Of a stretch of DNA of 64,000 nucleotides, positions 1 through 13,154 are shown piece after piece. The notes beneath the pieces are model-generated. The model was not told where the DNA came from. It made no database searches and saw only the letters and a list, made by a program, of their open reading frames with translations. The position numbers and the translations under genes were made by a program. Origin of the DNA: Amblyornis subalaris (taxonomy: Eukaryota; Chordata; Aves; Passeriformes; Ptilonorhynchidae); assembly GCA_018881555.1 (NCBI GenBank), contig JACAXG010000105.1, positions 1 to 64,000 of the forward strand. The letters are read 5' to 3'. The stretch's first letter is position 1; each line of letters opens with the position of its first letter.

Positions 1-500
1 CCCAGATGGGTTTCCCTCTGTGCTGCCAGTTGGCCTTTCTCCAACGATTCACCCTCTCCACAGAACATTAGCTACCATGCACAAGTCAGTGCAGAGATAA
101 AGTCTCAGCCACTTCTCTTGTTCACCAATATCCAAAGTGAGCTGGACGGCTTTAAGCTCTGCAACCTGACTTGATCCATGTTGTCCCTCGGTAGCTTGTG
201 AGACTTGCCACATGGGGCTCCATACAGCAGCTTTCCATTTTCTGTTTGTCCCTACAATCCAGCAGGAACCNTCGGTGAAGAGGGCGTATCACCTTTCACT
301 CTCCGGTAACTGATTGTATGGTGGCGCCTCCTCTGCACATCACCTGCTCATCTTCTTCTTCAGAAGACCGTCCACAACTCTCACCTTCGGGCCTTTTTGT
401 TATGATTTCCAGAATTCCAGGGCAATTAGAATTTCCTGTGTGGGCTTGCTGTGTGATCAGAGCAATCCACTTGCTCCACAGACCAGTAACTAATAGTGCT
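1..500 (-). pseudogene. ERVL-type retroviral pol fragment (RNase H region)
   Basis: The minus strand reads as an RNase H domain typical of avian ERVL polymerases. An acidic start of the form FT-x-GS lies near 265-275 (an N falls in the expected aspartate codon). It is followed by a tryptophan-rich stretch, a glutamate segment of the form GSSQVAELKAVQL, and a Y-x-x-TD segment. Part of the linker upstream (about 300-500) is also recognisable in the neighbouring frame. Stop codons and at least one frame change show it is inactive. It runs off the left edge, so the integrase would lie outside the window. The RNase H assignment is firm from the motif order; the ERVL class is by resemblance. Confidence 0.72.
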
Positions 501-2219
501 TCCTATTTATGACTCAGAGAGGGAAGGCCAGGTTTTAAGACCTTCCTGAATAAATACACTGAACATTGAGTAATTTGAGGCTACAGGCGGTGCCCTGACA
601 ATTAGTCTCAGTTGTTCCCTCCTTGGTGATTTCAGGAAGATGTATCACAACAGAATGCAGGTCTCAATTTAGTAAGAGGGAGGATAAATTACCAGCAGGA
701 AATCTGAGTCTCAGACACCAGCCCTCAGCTTTGATTGAGAGGAGTCTGTCGTGCTGAGATTTCCAGCTTTCTTCTCTTAAGAAAACTCGTTTTAAGTTGT
801 AAGAAATGGGTAAGTTTGCTGTGGATTTAGGAGTCATTTTACTCACCCTTATTCAAGGAAGAAAACTTTAGAATATGACCTGATATTGGAGTTCAAAGGG
901 AATCCTGAGCAGACAAACTGTTTCTAGTGAGAGAGAATTATCCTCAGGTCCTCTGTTGACAACAAACTAAAAGTCACTGTAGGTTGTAATTGAAATGAGA
1001 GAGAACTCCAGGGGCCTAAGTCCTACCCACAAAACTGAACTAGGAAGGAGAAATGTTGGTATGTAAGAAAGCCCCAAAACTAAGAAGCAAACCCCCTGTG
1101 GTCATCAATAATTGAAGACTGGGAAAACGTAATACATAATTGTTCAACAACTTCCTGGAGAGTGTGCTCAAGGCTGTGAGACACACTGCTTTGGAAAGAA
1201 ACTCTGTGGGTGCTGTTCAAGTCAGGAGACCGAGTGGGAACAGTATCACCATTCTCAGATGTAATGCAGACTTGTCTTGGAATCAGCTCAAACGTTTTTC
1301 ACAAGTAGATTTGGAAGCATTTTTCACAAAACATTGAAGAGGCCTATATAGCAGTTTGAACTATATATCTCTATTTATTAGCAACTGTATAAAACAAGGA
1401 GCCATGAGATAGCCTGGAGAAATACTTAATTTCTGTGATATACTTAAGGGAAGCCAGTAAACCCNTGAAGGTGTCTACCTTGATATTGTCAAAACTTGGA
1501 GATTCCCAGAGAGTTCCAATGTCTTCTGGAAAATGAAAATGGAAAGCACTACCTGAAAACTGTTGCTGTAATTCAGTTTTAAGAAGCACTGATTACTCCC
1601 AGTTTCTCTCCCGTCTCTGTCTGTTTTCCTTGTTCTTCTTCAAAAAAAGCACAGCTGTTAACCCTTCCCTTTTAAACTAGGGCAGTTTTTTTGCCTAGAA
1701 GAGGAATGTTTTCCTCTTTTGCCTTTCTCTCAACATCTTGCTCCCATCTCTCTGTTCTTTCTTTCCCTCACTTGTTCCATGCTCCCTGTCCCTCCTGGTG
1801 TTCTCTTTATTTCCCTTTTGCAGTGGGTCCCTGAATTTTCCTTCCTTTCTAGTGCTTGCATGCAGAATAGCCCCTGAACATGATACAGTACTAATTACTT
1901 CACGAGTTCTTCCAGTAATGTCTGNCCACCCCTCTGTCCTCCAAAGAGCGTTCACAGTGATATGGAAAAGCTCATCTCTGTAACTGCCACTGCTATGCAT
2001 TACCGACGCTGCTTTGGCCCTTTTTGTTCTCTTGGCTTTCTTTTCTTAAAACAGGTGCTGCATGTAGACACATGGTTTAAATGGGTTCTTGCCAGTGAAG
2101 GGGGACCACTGAACTGAGATGGACTTAAAAGTGAGCAAATACTTGTCACATTCCCCCAACAACAGAATGCTGTGACTCAACAGAGAAGCTTGGCCATGCC
2201 TCAATCCCACATTAAGTGG
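501..2219. other. No gene seen
   Basis: AT-rich sequence with only short chance reading frames. A pyrimidine-rich stretch lies near 1,600-1,830. I see no splice-bounded exon, RNA gene or full repeat boundary here; the left part may still belong to the ERVL remnant. Confidence 0.5.
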
Positions 2220-2224
2220 GTTTC

Positions 2225-3151
2225 TGTCAGAGACTGAAATGTTATGGTTACTGTCTTAAACATCGTTATGAAGGACCTTTTGCCCATTATGGCAAAACTG
2301 TATAAGCAAGCTGGGACCACCAAAGCCCACCCCTCCCTGAAGATGCCTCCTGACTGGAATCTTGGACTGCGAGTTAAGCTGCCTGAGGGAACTGAGATAA
2401 AAGTGACACTATTGTTCAAGTATCTCAGGTCNAGAGACAAGAAGGTATCCGCAAGAAAGCCAAACCCAGCAGCTGTCTTGAAAATCATCCCTGGCTACGT
2501 TTAGGGTGAGGGAGGCCATAGCCCACAGGCCCATCTGCTGAGGGCAGGTTTACACAGACTCCCCCCTGCCAGCCAAGAGGAGGGGAAGAGAGTTTTGGGG
2601 GTGTGGCGTAGCTTCTGGTCAGAGGGAGTGACCACCCATCCTTCCTTACACAAACTGGCTCAGTTGTAAAATTCCCAGTCCTGGGAAGGCCACATCCATG
2701 CGACATTCACAAGAGGCAGCTGAGGAGGTGTCGAAATTCATCAAAGACCCCCCAACTGCCCCCCAGACTGATTCNTGAGGCCTTGNACNAGGGGACCNCA
2801 CTTGATGCAACAGATCCGGAGTCTGTTGCAAGAGCCAGTGTCAAACTTGCCCCTCGCCCTTCGGGAGGTACCTGGGCATTCCCACCTGGCCCCAATGTAT
2901 ATTAATCCATTGAGCTCCATGTTTCTCAGGGGACCCTCACCACCAAGAAGACCAGGTGGAGAGGGTCAACAGAGTGGTGATATTTTCTACTTAATCGGTC
3001 TCTGTCACTACCTTTCTCTCTTTCTTTCTCTCTCTCTCTCTGATTTACTCTTAAATAAAATCCATACTATTTGCTTTGGCATATGGTCTCATTTGCACCT
3101 CAATTCAGGGAAATGCATCTCTCAAAAAATTTTAAGAACCTGATTGTAACA
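2225..3151 (+). mobile_element. Solo LTR, dispersed family copy 1 (927 bp)
   Basis: It starts TGTCAGAGACTGAAAT and ends in TAACA, and is bounded by near-identical 5-bp flanks (gtttc at 2,220-2,224 and ctttc at 3,152-3,156). It contains a CT-rich run near 3,010-3,040, then an AATAAA signal (3,053-3,058) and a downstream segment that recurs almost unchanged in the copies at 9,998 and 53,466. A 5-bp duplication fits ERVL/class III insertion. Short reading frames inside it are chance. Confidence 0.82.
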
Positions 3152-3156
3152 CTTTC

Positions 3157-3961
3157 CCACTGGTTACAACTGTAGATATGTGGTTTCCACATCTCATAGT
3201 ATAACATTCAGCATTCTGTAAGGAATGTGCTATCACACTGCTAATTACAGGTCATACTTGGACCACAGGTATTGCAGAGGTTGCAGCACTGCTGCAAAAT
3301 CAGAAAGCTGTGAAGAACTTGACAAGGAGTAGGTAATTTTACTGTTTCATGTAATAACACATAGCAGGAACTACAAGAACAAATGTCTCCTATGCCTAGT
3401 ATGTGTCCTGCAATGAAGTATGAGGAGCATAGTTATGCCATCCCATTCATATCATCCTATTTTTGAAGCATCCTTCTGTTGGTATTGACATATTAAAACA
3501 AGTTCCGTGATGAAACCACTGGAGTGAAGATCAAGGAAGGAGAAAAAGGTGTCCCAGAGGTGTCTGACTGGATTTGTCACTCAACATGACGTTAGCCCTT
3601 TTAAATACATCACCCAAACCATACATTGGAATTTCATGTTGACCTTAGCTGGGAACTTCCTATGTCACAGTATTGTTTGTCACAGTTTCTCTTGTAAAAG
3701 AATGTCCTTAGCCAGTTCATTGCATTGACTTCAATATTTTTTGGCCTTTGACCCTCTTGAAAAGTTCTACAACCCTGATGACCACAGTCTTCAGCCTGAC
3801 AACGTATAGCTGTGCACTGTTTGGAGGATTAGCAGTTGCTTTGGCATATTAGACAATATGGCATGGAATAATAAATGGATTCTAACTTCAGGCTAAAAAG
3901 AATAACATTGCGTACGGCTACTCTTCAGCAGTAGTCGAGAACAGTATTTCANAAAGCTTAC
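3157..3961. other. No gene seen; 3' flank of the ANKRD26-like locus
   Basis: No further C-terminal exon of the ANKRD26-like gene could be found here, although intact family members have additional coding sequence after the last exon seen. The sequence is AT-rich with no repeat boundary that I can recognise. Confidence 0.4.
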
Positions 3962-4208
3962 CTTGGCCACAAAGGCTTCAACCCTGTTTCTTGATGATAA
4001 TCTGTTCTCGGGTGGGCTAAGGAAGCTCCCTCCTAGACTGAGACTTCTGTTCAGTCCCAAATTGTTGCCAAGATGTCCCAGTGCAGTTGAATACAGAACT
4101 GGCGTTGCAGCCAGACCTCCGCTGACAATGCTGCTTGTCATCAAAGATTTGCTTTTATGGCGCTCCCGGAGGAGCTTAGCGTTGGCTTCTGCAAGTCTCT
4201 CATTAGCT
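3962..4208 (-). CDS. ANKRD26-like C-terminal exon A
   Basis: This 247-bp exon has an AG acceptor at 4,209-4,210 and a strong GTAAG donor ending at 3,961. It encodes the conserved NERLAEANAKLL block characteristic of the ANKRD26 family tail, followed by a serine- and leucine-rich, low-structure region. It is fully open in the reading frame used by exon B upstream. In family members this segment is not the last coding exon, so the end of the gene is missing or unrecognised. Whether it is still transcribed cannot be seen. Confidence 0.7.
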
Positions 4209-4955
4209 CTGAAACATTCAGAAACATACCAAGAGTCATCTTGGTAGTAATGCTTTCCCAAAGTTATCCTCCAAGTCCCTGACTATTATTCCACTTCTGA
4301 GATTGAGTGTCCAAAAACAGGACCTCATTTGACCTGAGCTGGTTTGGAGGGCTTGTTTCTAAGAAGTCACACTAGGTGCCAAGAGCAGCAAGTGTTACCA
4401 GCGCTGAGGACTGCTCAGCATGAGGGCTTCAAAGCATTCTGTGAAAGCATTCTGTGTTTACACAGCTTCTTCTGGAAGGTACGGCAACTCCATAAGAACT
4501 CGGGGCTACCTCCCCCTTCCCAAGGACAGCTCAAACCTCAGACCCACTGCTAAAACAGAAGCCAAAGAAGATCATTTCTATTTTTTTTTCAGAGAATCTG
4601 ATTCTGTTCTCTGAGGGGCCTGTCCTCATTCAAACAGTAAANGACATGAAATTCATCTTTTCTCTCTTACACAGGATGAGGAGATTAGAGATTGGCAAAA
4701 AAAGCTGCCAGTTAAAACAACATCAACTTGAAAAGTATCCTCTTAATACCATGATCAGTGGTGTTCCTGCTAGAACACTGAAAAGAAATGAAGGTCTGCT
4801 GAAGGGGAAGGGTCTTAAGGTACTTCCCCCACAAACATGCCATCATAGGCTTTCACATGTAACGGTGGCCAGGTGCAGAAGAGTAGATTTAACAAGGAAA
4901 ATGCATGAGGAAACAGGAGTCTCTTATTACCATTCTAAAAAAAGCATGGACTTAC

Positions 4956-5191
4956 CCTTCCACTTTCTTTGCTAGGCATCTGCTGGTTTTCACTTCTTCC
5001 AGATACAGCTCTTTGTACTTTTCCACTTCTGCCTGTGTGGATTCTTTTGGAAAAGTACTGTCTTGCTGGGTATTTTTTATCCTGTCCAATTCACATTTGA
5101 GATCTCTAATTCTTTCTTTCAGCTGGTTTCTCAGTGACTCGTGATGACTGGCTCTGATTTGTTCTAGTCTGTCCTGGGAGGCTGCCTGTGC
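4956..5191 (-). CDS. ANKRD26-like coiled-coil exon B
   Basis: This 236-bp exon has a pyrimidine-rich acceptor (AG at 5,192-5,193) and a GTAAG donor (GT at 4,954-4,955). It encodes an amphipathic helix rich in E, K, R and L containing QAASQDRLEQIRASH and a KYKELYLEEVK block, both typical of the C-terminal coiled coil of ANKRD26-type proteins. It is open throughout and joins in frame to exon A on one side and to exon C on the other. Confidence 0.75.
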
Positions 5192-5882
5192 CTGAAGGAG
5201 ACAGTGCACCTTCAACCACCACAAACAAAAAGAGAACCCTCCCCACCTGTCAGTCGCATGTACCCAATCTCCAGGGTCCAGCTTTGGTCAGGGAGGTGGC
5301 TATGCCTCCACACTGCCATTAACAATTAAGGCAGAAGCCTGGAGCTACCATTGTAAATCATTCTTTTCACTCAGGAAGAAGCCCACATTCGCACTCTTAT
5401 TCAAAGCTACTAATGAAAGGACACTCTGTAGGACAGGGCATATAGAACAGGATTGCTCAAAGACATAGGCAGGATCCCTCACCTCTGCCCCATCTCCACA
5501 CCTACAACTTCAGTGACTTCTGTCCTGAGCACTTTCCCCTGTACAAGGACAAAGCTGGACCTGTAGGTCTGGCCATGACATCTGGAAGGTGCAAAAGCCC
5601 TTCAAGCATGAACAGCAGGAACCAGACCNGCGGACAGAGATACCCCCAAGCACTGCAAAATGGAAATCTACCTTGGGCAAGCTTTTGATTCAGGGACCTG
5701 CCGGACCATTCCACACCATGAAAGCACTCCTGCCCAGCCATATTCCCTTCTCTCACTGCCTTTCAGCACAGACACAAATACAGCACTAAGACAGTCTGGC
5801 AGTAAAACCAAAATACTAAAAAATGATGTCCACAAGAAAAGTCTACATAGTGCCTACAGAAACATGTCAGAAAGTCACTTAC

Positions 5883-6135
5883 TTGCAAAAAGAGATGAAC
5901 TTCCTGTAGTTTTTGTCTTATTTCTTGTCCAGCTCGTTCTTCCACCATCATTTTATACTGTTCTATATGGCTACGATGCACCATGTTAGTCTCCAATCGA
6001 TGCTGGAGTTTTGCCAGCTCTTCTTTCAGCTGGCATTTTCTCTTCTGCAGTTTTTCACAGTTCCCATGCAGGGGGGACTGCTCTTCTTGCAAATCCCAAT
6101 TTTGTGTTTCCAGCTGCATGCATTTTTTAGACACT
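5883..6135 (-). CDS. ANKRD26-like coiled-coil exon C
   Basis: The donor GTAAGT (GT at 5,881-5,882) is strong; the acceptor near 6,136-6,137 is plausible but less certain. The translation is a continuous coiled coil with CEKLQKRKCQLKEELAKL and ending in EVHLFLQ, matching the family segment that precedes exon B. It is open over its whole length. Immediately upstream the homology stops abruptly, so either an exon boundary or a break of the duplicated gene lies at about 6,135. Confidence 0.72.
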
Positions 6136-6429
6136 CTGTCTCAGTGTGATGGGGCCAGGAGGGACGCATCGGTTATATCCTGGTGACCACCATTTCAGCA
6201 AAGGCTCCCAGGTGAACCGCACCAGCAGACCTGCTCTCGAGTTAGGAATCATGCCAGGGGTGCACGGTGAGTGTTCTTCAACCAGGAAGACCTCAAACAT
6301 AGAGCAGAGAGAGGCACCCAAATGCCCCTAACTGGGAAGTGGTTAAACCTGATGAAAGGTAGCTCAACCAGTAACTTCTAACAGTAAAGGATATGAAATT
6401 CTAAAGCATTTCTGGGAACAATACTTCTG

Positions 6430-6645
6430 GGTCATGTTCCTTGCACTTCTTTGTCATGTTCCTCCAGTTGTTTTATACGAGTACGAGACTTAGACGACAG
6501 AGGAGGTCCTGCCATTTCTGTTAAGAAGCTATTGCTTCTCTTTTCATATCATCCGAGATGATCTTTGAGTCATTGAACAATGCTCAGACTGCAGATGCAT
6601 GTCTTCCAATTCTTCCACCTGTTTGGACAGGCAGTTTTACTCACA
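6430..6645 (-). pseudogene. Decayed ANKRD26-like coiled-coil fragment
   Basis: Short coiled-coil words (LSKQVEELEDMHLQSEH in one frame, then SDDMKREAIAS and KQLEEHDK in others) appear in succession but need at least two frame changes and pass several stops. This is what a broken coiled-coil exon looks like. It lies between the ankyrin exon and exon C, in the order expected for the family. Confidence 0.5.
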
Positions 6646-6657
6646 TGCCAAGGTTAC

Positions 6658-7799
<1,142 letters not shown>

Positions 7800-8945
7800 G
7801 CTCTAATCCATCCTTTTGTGTAACAAGGTTTCCTAGAGTCAGTGTCCCTGATCCGTGAAGGCTGACCTTGCTAGGAAAGATGGAGGCAGAGAAGGCATTC
7901 AGTACTTCTGCTTTTAACATGTCCTATGTTACCATGTCCCCCACCTTGTTGAGCCATGGGCCCACAGTTTCCCTGGTTTTCCTTCTGTCACCTACATGCT
8001 CAAAGAACTCCTTCCTGTTGTCTTCGACATTCCTGGCCTGATTGAGTTCCATTTGGGCTTTAGCTTTCCTAACTTCCCTCCTGGATGCTCAGACAATTTT
8101 TCTGGTTACCCGGCCTTGTGTCCACCCTCTGTAAGCTTCCTTTTTGTGTTCGAATGAGGAGCAACTTGTTCAAGCCATCCATGCAGGCTTCCTGGCATTT
8201 TTGCCTGACTTTCTGCATGTTGGAATGGAACTCCCTTGAGCTTGGTGGAAGCGATCCTTGAATATTAACCAGCTTTCTTGGGGCCCTCAGTCTCCAGGAC
8301 CTTATCCCATGGGACTCTTCCCAGCAGATCTTTGAAGGGACTGAAGTCTTCTCTACTGAAGTCTAGGACTGTGAGCTTGCTTTTCCCTCTCCTCTGTACC
8401 CTCAGAAACCTAGACTCCGCCATCTCTCATGGTTACTGCAGCTAAAGCTGCCCTTGATTTTTCACATCCTGAACAAGCCGCTTGTTAGTGAGGACGAGGC
8501 GCAGCAAAGCATCTCTGCTTGGCTGCTCTGCCACTTGGAGGACGAAGCTGCCATCCATGCACTGCAGGAATCTCCTGGATCACTTACGTCTTGTTGTGTT
8601 GTCTCTCCAACAGATACTGGTTGAAGCACCCCATGAGAACCAGTGAACATAAGGCTGTTCTCATCTGTCTGTAGAGGGCCTGATTTGCTTGTTCTTCCTG
8701 GTCAGATGGCCTACAGCAGACAGATATTATTAATGTCGCCTTTACCAGACCTCTCTTTAATCCTAACTCAAGTTCTCAGTTGACTCCTCATCCATGCCTA
8801 GGCAGAGCTCCATGCACTCCTGCTGCTCACTTCCTTAAAGGCCAGCTTCCCCTGCTCACATACTCATCCTTTCCTTCCTAAATGGTCCGCATCCCTCCAC
8901 TGCAACGCTCAAGTCATGGGAGCCATCCCACTGTATGTAAGGCCC
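7800..8945 (-). mobile_element. CR1 LINE fragment (ORF2 endonuclease and linker region)
   Basis: Read on the minus strand this is the avian CR1 ORF2 region. Successive blocks correspond to the endonuclease end and the following linker, including a SKLTVLDFSREDF-type block, FKDLLGRVPWDK and a downstream lysine-rich helix. Stops and frame changes occur throughout, so it is a dead 5'-and-3'-truncated copy. The 3' tail and the reverse transcriptase domain are not present. Confidence 0.85.
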
Positions 8946-9276
8946 CAGAGCTCACTCAACAAGTTCCTTAAAGGGACTTATGGGTTTTTTTTAATGTAAC
9001 CCAAGTCAAACACACAGAAGAAAATATCAACAAGATATTCCTCAAGAGGTCAAAACGGCAAAAACTTTACTGGCAAACTTGAGAAAATCAGGGAACTTTG
9101 GCAAAATTTTAAAGCAATATTCAATCAAAACATTTCACAAAGCATTAACTTAGCCCATTCAACTTAGCAAACTCCAAGGCCCTCCAATTTTAAGTTACTC
9201 AAAACCCTGAGAAGATGGAAGTAGAAAGAGAGAAGAGATACAGAAAAGAACAGAAATGGCTACCACTCCTGGTTGC
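8946..9276. other. No gene seen
   Basis: AT-rich spacer between the CR1 fragment and a candidate LTR; no recognisable feature. Confidence 0.4.
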
Positions 9277-9281
9277 AGCAG

Positions 9282-9868
9282 TGTTCAGCTGATAGAAATT
9301 CCAAGAGGAGGTAGGGTCAAGATATGCTTGCCTCATGTCCTGGGTTAAGTACCCTTTGGCTTTCCTGGGCCCTTCCCCCAGGTGGGACTTCAGTCATGTG
9401 GCCACTCAGGAGCTGAGTTAGGGGCTCCAGGGGCTGGGTGTGGAGCATTGCCTCCAGTGATTAGTGGCCACTGTGGGCGCTGGGCTACAGGCTCTAGGAG
9501 GTGGGGTGTGTGGAGCATTGCCTCAGCAGAGCAAGACTGCACCTGCCTCTTTCTTCATACAGACACGTTGTTTCAAGCCAGCAATCCTTCCAGTCTCTTA
9601 CAGCTTGTTAGCTAGTACTTTTGGAAAGTGCATTGTAAAAATTTAAGGGCGTGATAACTAACACCTTTTGAGTCTAACCAGTGGGCCTTTTGCCCACTGT
9701 TAGGCAATTATGTAGTAAAAGTTCAGGCAATTATACAATAAAAACACGAGAGTTCCTGACATGTGTCTGGTGTCTTTGCTCACACTGATGAGAGGATTTA
9801 CAACAAGCATCATGCCCCTACCACTGGGTCATCACATCTGCTTTGTGAGGCGTATCACATCTCTCTCA
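9282..9868 (+). mobile_element. Candidate solo LTR (587 bp)
   Basis: It starts TGTTCAGC, ends in CTCTCTCA, and is flanked by identical agcag pentamers (9,277-9,281 and 9,869-9,873). An AATAAAA signal lies at 9,739-9,745, and a short hairpin (cagtgggc with gcccactg, 9,679-9,699) lies just upstream, a common layout around an R region. The target pentamer is simple sequence, so the boundaries are tentative. Confidence 0.5.
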
Positions 9869-9997
9869 AGCAGATGCTGATCTGAAAACAGGGTCCCGTA
9901 GTCACAGGATCCAAAACACCGTTTCCAAGAGCAGTTCCGCAGCCAGTTCTTGACTTGTCCTCACCATCAGGGATTGAGAAGAACACCGCCTGGGCTG

Positions 9998-10960
9998 TGT
10001 TACCGTCTGGTTATTAAAATTATTTAGAAATTTCTCTGCCCGAATTAAGGTGCAAACAAGACTATATGCCAGTGTCAATAATATAGATTTTATTTGACGG
10101 TAGATATGACAGAGAGAGAAAAAGGAAGAGCAAGAAATAGAAAAAGAACTGGGGAGACAGAAAGAGAGTGACAGAGACAGATTAAAGAAAATATCACCAC
10201 TCCATGGATCCCAACGATGTTCCGTTGATCCTCTCCATCTGGTCTTCTTGGTGGTGAGGGTCTCCCGAGAAACACAGAATCTGATGGATTAATATACGTT
10301 CAGGCCAGATGGGAGTGGCCAGGTACCTCCCCCGGGGGGGGGGGTGGGGGGGGGAGTTTGCCACTGTCTCTTGCAGCAGACTCTGGTTCTGTTGCATCGC
10401 TTTGCATCATGTGCAGTCCTGTGATGCAAGGCCTCAGAGATGAGTCTGGGGGGCACTTCAAGGGGTCTGTGATGGATTAAGACAGCCCCTCACCTGCTTG
10501 TCATGTGACTGTCCCATGGATGTGGCCTTCCAGGGTTGGGAGTTCCATAGCCAGTTTGCATAAGGGAAGATGGGTTCACTGCTCCTGAGCAGAGGTTATG
10601 ACGCACTGAAACCTGCTCCTCCCACACCCCGTTGAGGGGGAAATCTGTGCAAACCTGCTCCCAGCAAATGGGTCTGTGGGCTATGGCCTCCCCCACTCCC
10701 AGCCAGGGAAGATTCTCAGCACAGCTGCTGGTTTTGGCTTTCACTTTTTTGCTTCAGCCTTGTTTACTTGTCCCCAGACCTGAGATGATTGAAGAAAAGG
10801 TTTCCCTTTATCTAATCTTGGCAATTTAACTCTCAGTCCAAAGTTCCAGTCAGGCATCTCTTAGGGAGGGGTGGGCTCTGGTGGCTTCTTTATACAGTTT
10901 TGCTATAATAAGAAAACTTCATAGTAATGTTTGAGGCATGAACTATTTCAGTCTCTGACA
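9998..10960 (-). mobile_element. Solo LTR, dispersed family copy 2 (963 bp)
   Basis: Reverse-complement copy of the element at 2,225: it begins (at 10,960) with TGTCAGAGACTGAAAT and ends (at 9,998) with GGTAACA. It keeps the polyadenylation region (AATAAAAT at about 10,089-10,096), the AG/CT-rich run, and the promoter-proximal block, and contains a C/G homopolymer run near 10,328-10,354. Flanking target duplications are not clean (ggctg against ggccc). Confidence 0.8.
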
Positions 10961-12770
10961 GGCCCTTATGGCCTTGACTACTGCTCCCAGAGCTCTGTAG
11001 TTACTTTTGATACTGTCTAGGTTTCCTTTGTCTTCCTTTCCTTGGTAACCTGTCATATCTGCAGGTCATGGGAGCAGAGCCAGGATAGCTTGCATCGTTT
11101 CCAGTCCCCTGCGTTGTGAGGGAGCAGAGCATCTCATCTTCTCTCTTGCTTTCCTGATTAATCTTCTCTCATTAAAATGTTTTCTTTAATCCGAACAATT
11201 CCCCATGAAGATTGGAAGAAGATGTTGGGTTTTCTTTTCGTGTTTCCTTCCACATCTGCATTAGAGTTTGTGTCCAGAGTTACTTGTCAAAGCTGCAATG
11301 CTCCTTTCAATTAAAGAGGTGGGGACTGGTTTGGTGGACTTCGATAGATAGCTGCTGCTACTTCTACCTGGCCACACCTGGAACATGGTGGTGAGGACAA
11401 AAATGTATTAATTAGCAAGTAGAATCATGTAAGCTGTCTTTCCTTTGACATCTGTCATTGCCCTAGTATGGCCCTAAGTGCAGCTGAGGGTGGGGCTTCT
11501 TGTGTTTGCTCTTTCTTGTGTCGTGCTTTGCAAGGTGTTGCAAAGTCTGTTAAATCCAAGAACTATGGGAAAGGGGGTTTTGATGTGAAGAAAGTTAGTA
11601 GACACAGAAGGGGGATGAATGGCACTGACCCAGAATAAATGAAACTTGCCAGTAAACATGGGCCTTTGTAAAAGCACACCTGCTGGGATGTCTAGCACAA
11701 GTCCTTGCTGCCATATTAACTTGTGACCCTTGCGGTCATTCACCCCTCAGAGACAGCTCAGTTTGTGTTCAGAGAGATGCAATAACAGTAAGAGTCACTG
11801 CCCAGCCTAGTGTTCAAAGGAGATGATGCTGTATAGATGGGGAAAGTATGTCGGGAAAGTATGTCGGTATGCTTGGAAAAGAAAACTTACAACCTCATCA
11901 CCATGGTAATTAGTATTTGGTGCCAGTGTTTTCCCAAGTGACTCCCACAGGAGTCACCTGTCCCCAAGCCTAGTGTAGGTGAAGTCATTTTGTTATTTAA
12001 GTCTCTGTTCAAATAGTGTGGTGTGTCCCATAATCACTCCACAAATCAACAATGAGACTTGTGGAGTAAATCCTTTCAAATGGCTAAGACTTTTCCCATG
12101 TCCCCTCCTCTTTCACTGTCATCAGAGATTCATAGTCTTGCATCCAGATTTCCAGATTTCTGAACTCTATTGAGCACTGTCCTTAAAGCTTCCCTGAGCT
12201 GCCTTTTTTTTTTCTTTTCCCTGTAGCCAGCTTTAAACACAAGTCGATGCAATGGAAGGTGGAGAATTAGACAGTGTTGGGATACAATGCAGCTTTTCAA
12301 AAGGCACGGTATATACTTTGACCAGGCTTTTGTGCTGCCCTGTTGCCTTCCTGCCTGTGTTGCCAGATGGAGGAATAAACTCCCCTGAGTGGAGACCGTT
12401 GTGCTCTCAGAAATGTGTTGTTGCTTTTCCCATGCACTTTTTGCCATCTAGTGGCAGCAATGTCTTCATCTACTGTTTGCATCACAATTTCACTTTCTAG
12501 GTACCGTACAAAATTGTTCACTTGTGATTCCTCCATCAACCAGCAAGGTGCAACTCTCCAGCCATGTACTGCTGTGATGAAGGGTCAGGAGACTAGATGG
12601 AATGGTCAGGTTGAGAGAAGTATCCACTGTGAAGTAAAACCACAGGAGTTCTCAAAACTGGTGCTTTTCTGAAGCTTAATGGAGTTTATAGGTATTTAAA
12701 CAAATACTCATTATGTGATCATATGGATGCCTGGTTGCTGATTTAGGGATACATCCTGAAAGGTAACAAG
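10961..12770. other. No gene seen
   Basis: No exon or repeat boundary recognised. A 14-bp tandem duplication (gggaaagtatgtcg) lies at about 11,840-11,867, and a CTCF-like word at 12,444-12,457. Confidence 0.4.
12444..12457 (+). promoter_or_regulatory. CTCF-like motif
   Basis: CCATCTAGTGGCAG resembles the CTCF core motif (CCA-x-x-AG-x-x-GGC). A single 14-bp match is expected by chance fairly often; no other evidence supports binding. Confidence 0.2.
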
Positions 12771-13154
12771 TCTTATGAGGAATGTCTGAGGGTACTGGGG
12801 TTGTTTAGCCTAGAGAAGAAGAGACAGAAGGGAGACCTTATCGCTCTCCACAATGATCTGAAAAGGAAATTGTAACCAGGTCAGTCTCTTCTCCCAAATA
12901 ACAAGCCATAGGACAAAAAGAAATGCCTCAAGTTGCACCAGGGAGGTTTATATTGGATAATAGGAAAAATTTCTTCACAGAAGAGGCTGCCCAGGGAAGT
13001 GGCTGAGTCGTCATCCTTGGAAGTATCTAAAAGACGTGCAGAAGTGGCACGTAGGGATGTTTTGTGGTGGACTTGGCAGAGCTGGGTTAACAGTTGGACT
13101 TGATGACCTCAAGGGTCTTTTTCAACCTAAATAATCCTGCAGTTCTATGATTGT
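12771..13154 (+). mobile_element. CR1 LINE 3' fragment
   Basis: It contains the classic CR1 3' region in order: the gaggaatgtctgagggtactg block, the segment about platelike gggagaccttat, ttggataataggaaaaattt, gctgcccagggaagtgg, a gttggacttgatgacct block and the terminal gttctatgattgtg tail. Plus orientation, 5'-truncated, noncoding. Confidence 0.92.

Noticed and set aside
12444..12457. CTCF-like word as an insulator
   Set aside because: Single short motif with no supporting context; kept only as a low-confidence feature.
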